Positions 6,297 through 7,598 of a stretch of 7,598 nt of DNA are shown here, one piece after another; position 1 is the stretch's first letter; every line of letters starts with the position of its first letter. This stretch comes from Chloroflexota bacterium. Lineage in GTDB: Bacteria; Chloroflexota; Dehalococcoidia; UBA6926; JACQUM01. The position numbers were made by a program, and so were the translations under genes. Location: the NCBI GenBank assembly GCA_016210295.1, contig JACQUM010000025.1, positions 1 through 7,598 on the forward strand, written 5' to 3'. Under the pieces are notes generated by a model. That model made no database searches, was not told where the DNA came from, and worked only from the letters and a program-made list of their open reading frames with translations.

Positions 6297-7598
6297 CTAG
6301 GAGCCCACCTCCTCTACGTTGACGGCACTCTCGCCCAAGAGGGCCTTGAGACGCTCCGCCAGCTGCGGCGCGTAGCCCGTCCGCAGCCCGGGGAACTCCA
6401 GACGCTCGACTCTCCTCCCCTGTCCTTCCACCAGGAGCGTTACCCTGTCAGGCCCCGGAAAGGCCCGCAGCGCGTCGAGAAGGGCATCGAGCATGTGGGC
6501 GTCGTGGTCTTCGTCCACTGTCTCCGCCATGCGGAGCAGAAGATGGCGAAGAGGCTCCTTCCTCTTTCCTCGCGCCTTCTCGACAGCGCGCGGAGAAGAC
6601 GTTTCCCCGTTGGCCTTCGGACGCTTCCCGGCGTCCACCGCCTCGTCAGGATGAGAGGGCATGCTCTCCCGCGGTGGAGGAGCCGCCGACTCAGAGGGTT
6701 GCGCTTGCCCATTCGAGGAGGAGTCGAGGCCCATCTCCAGGGTCGGTGCCTCTGTCCCTACCCCTGTCGCCGGAGGCGAGGGAACGAGGTCCGCCTCCTC
6801 TGGCGGCGTCTCCTCCGCCACAATGGCCTCAGCGCGGTCGCAGGCGATGGAGAGACGGTCCCCGCGCGTGCGCACCTTCCCCTGCACCAGGACGGCGCTC
6901 TGGGGTGTCCACAGGCCCTCCGTGGCCCGATAGGTCTCCGGCCAGACGGTGACCTCCACCGTGCCGGAGATGTCCTGGAGCAAGGCGCTGACGAAGGCCT
7001 CGCCCGTCTTGGTCGTCAAGGGCCGGACCTGGACGACCAGGCCGGCGACGGCCACCCGCTGCCCGGCTATCTCCTCGGAGACGTCGCCGCACAGGACGGC
7101 TTGGGAGTTGCTGACACGACGGAGCACCCGGTAGGGGTCCTCCGAGAAGTAGGCCCCGGCCAGCTCCTTCTCCCACGCCAGCTTCTCCTGCACGGCGACG
7201 TCGCCCTGGGCCAGCTCCATCGCAGCTAGAGGCGCGGGCACGCTTCCGCCCCACAGGTCCAACATGGTGCCCTGGTGGGACTCCCGCACCCTCTGCTCCC
7301 TCTGGGCACGAGCAAGGATTTGTTCGACACCGGCAAGGAGGGCACCCCGGGGTCCTAAGCCATCCAGGGCGCCGGCCTTGATCAGGCTCTCCAGCGTCCG
7401 CCGGTTCAAGACCCGCAGGTCGGCCCGGCGCATGAAGTCATCCAAGGAGACATAGGGGCCATTTCGCCTCCTCTCCTCCACGAGGGGGGCAACGGCCTGT
7501 TCGCCGACGTTCTTGATGCCCGCCAGGCCGAAGCGGATAGCTGCCTCTCCCTGGCGAGGGTCTCCCTCCACGGTGAAGTGAAGGTCGCTGGCGCTGAC
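6297..7598 (-). CDS. dnaE: DNA polymerase III subunit alpha, C-terminal part (partial)
   Basis: The frame is open to the window edge, so the 5' part is missing and 433 residues are visible. Order of parts: the end of the polymerase region (SASDLHFTVE, then IRFGLAGIKNVGEQAV at 21-36); a helix-hairpin-helix DNA-binding region (about 36-95) containing SLDDFMRRADL and NRRTLESLIKAGALDGLG; a helical stretch with AYFSEDPY (149-156); an OB-fold (about 180-258, VAVAGLVVQVRPLTTKTGE onward); a proline-, serine- and acid-rich linker (about 262-348; bases 6555-6815); and a compact C-terminal domain (about 349-430) probably contacting the clamp-loader side. The replicative polymerase active site lies outside the window. 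Its stop TAG (6299-6297) falls at the edge of the repeat element. The gene converges on the plus-strand operon, with 203 bp between stop codons. Confidence 0.95.
   Translation of the reverse strand, partial: VSASDLHFTVEGDPRQGEAAIRFGLAGIKNVGEQAVAPLVEERRRNGPYVSLDDFMRRADLRVLNRRTLESLIKAGALDGLGPRGALLAGVEQILARAQREQRVRESHQGTMLDLWGGSVPAPLAAMELAQGDVAVQEKLAWEKELAGAYFSEDPYRVLRRVSNSQAVLCGDVSEEIAGQRVAVAGLVVQVRPLTTKTGEAFVSALLQDISGTVEVTVWPETYRATEGLWTPQSAVLVQGKVRTRGDRLSIACDRAEAIVAEETPPEEADLVPSPPATGVGTEAPTLEMGLDSSSNGQAQPSESAAPPPRESMPSHPDEAVDAGKRPKANGETSSPRAVEKARGKRKEPLRHLLLRMAETVDEDHDAHMLDALLDALRAFPGPDRVTLLVEGQGRRVERLEFPGLRTGYAPQLAERLKALLGESAVNVEEVGS

Noticed and set aside
6495..7229. A 244-residue plus-strand frame antisense to dnaE
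   Set aside because: The DnaE frame on the other strand is unambiguous; the antisense translation has no domain and shadow-like composition.
1..7598. CRISPR array, tRNA, rRNA or riboswitch
   Set aside because: There are no regularly spaced repeats, and I saw no cloverleaf or ribosomal sequence in the three intergenic gaps (1-186, 1162-1269, 6094-6296).

Overview
The window is a high-GC bacterial segment. Its third-codon-position GC bias is strong enough to open long spurious reading frames on the opposite strand. The gene set, the DnaE C-terminal architecture and the intergenic inverted-repeat elements suggest Chloroflexota, perhaps a Dehalococcoidia-like lineage. That assignment is an inference from pattern memory, not something the sequence proves.

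Layout. (1) Bases 1-49 are the right-hand end of a MITE-like inverted-repeat element. (2) A near-consensus sigma-70-type promoter (about 111-140) and a good Shine-Dalgarno precede a plus-strand run of five genes. These are a MoxR-type AAA+ ATPase (187-1161), a membrane-anchored DUF58 protein (1270-2511), a polytopic transglutaminase-like protein of the TgpA/DUF3488-DUF4129 type (2514-4814), a methylated-DNA--protein-cysteine methyltransferase (4823-5365) and an MBL-fold metallohydrolase (5362-6093). The last four are packed with 2 bp, 8 bp and a 4-bp overlap between neighbours, which fits one transcript. (3) Bases 6127-6294 hold a second, apparently full-length copy of the same inverted-repeat element, lying between converging genes. 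(4) On the minus strand from the right edge to 6297 is the C-terminal third or so of the DNA polymerase III alpha subunit (DnaE), cut by the window edge.

How the genes work together. MoxR, DUF58 and a membrane transglutaminase form a widely recurring module. The MoxR ATPase is thought to act as a chaperone-like remodeller on the DUF58 partner, with the transglutaminase domain outside the membrane. The precise task is unknown in most bacteria. The methyltransferase (direct repair of O6-alkylguanine) and the MBL hydrolase have no obvious functional tie to this module and look like operon passengers.

The most notable observation is in the transglutaminase-like protein. The residue at the catalytic cysteine position is serine (codon AGC, 4035-4037) and the third triad position is glutamate, while the histidine and the spacing are kept. 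The protein is therefore either catalytically altered or a non-enzymatic transglutaminase fold in an otherwise intact operon. The second point of interest is the repeat element, whose extended terminal repeat overlaps the dnaE stop codon.
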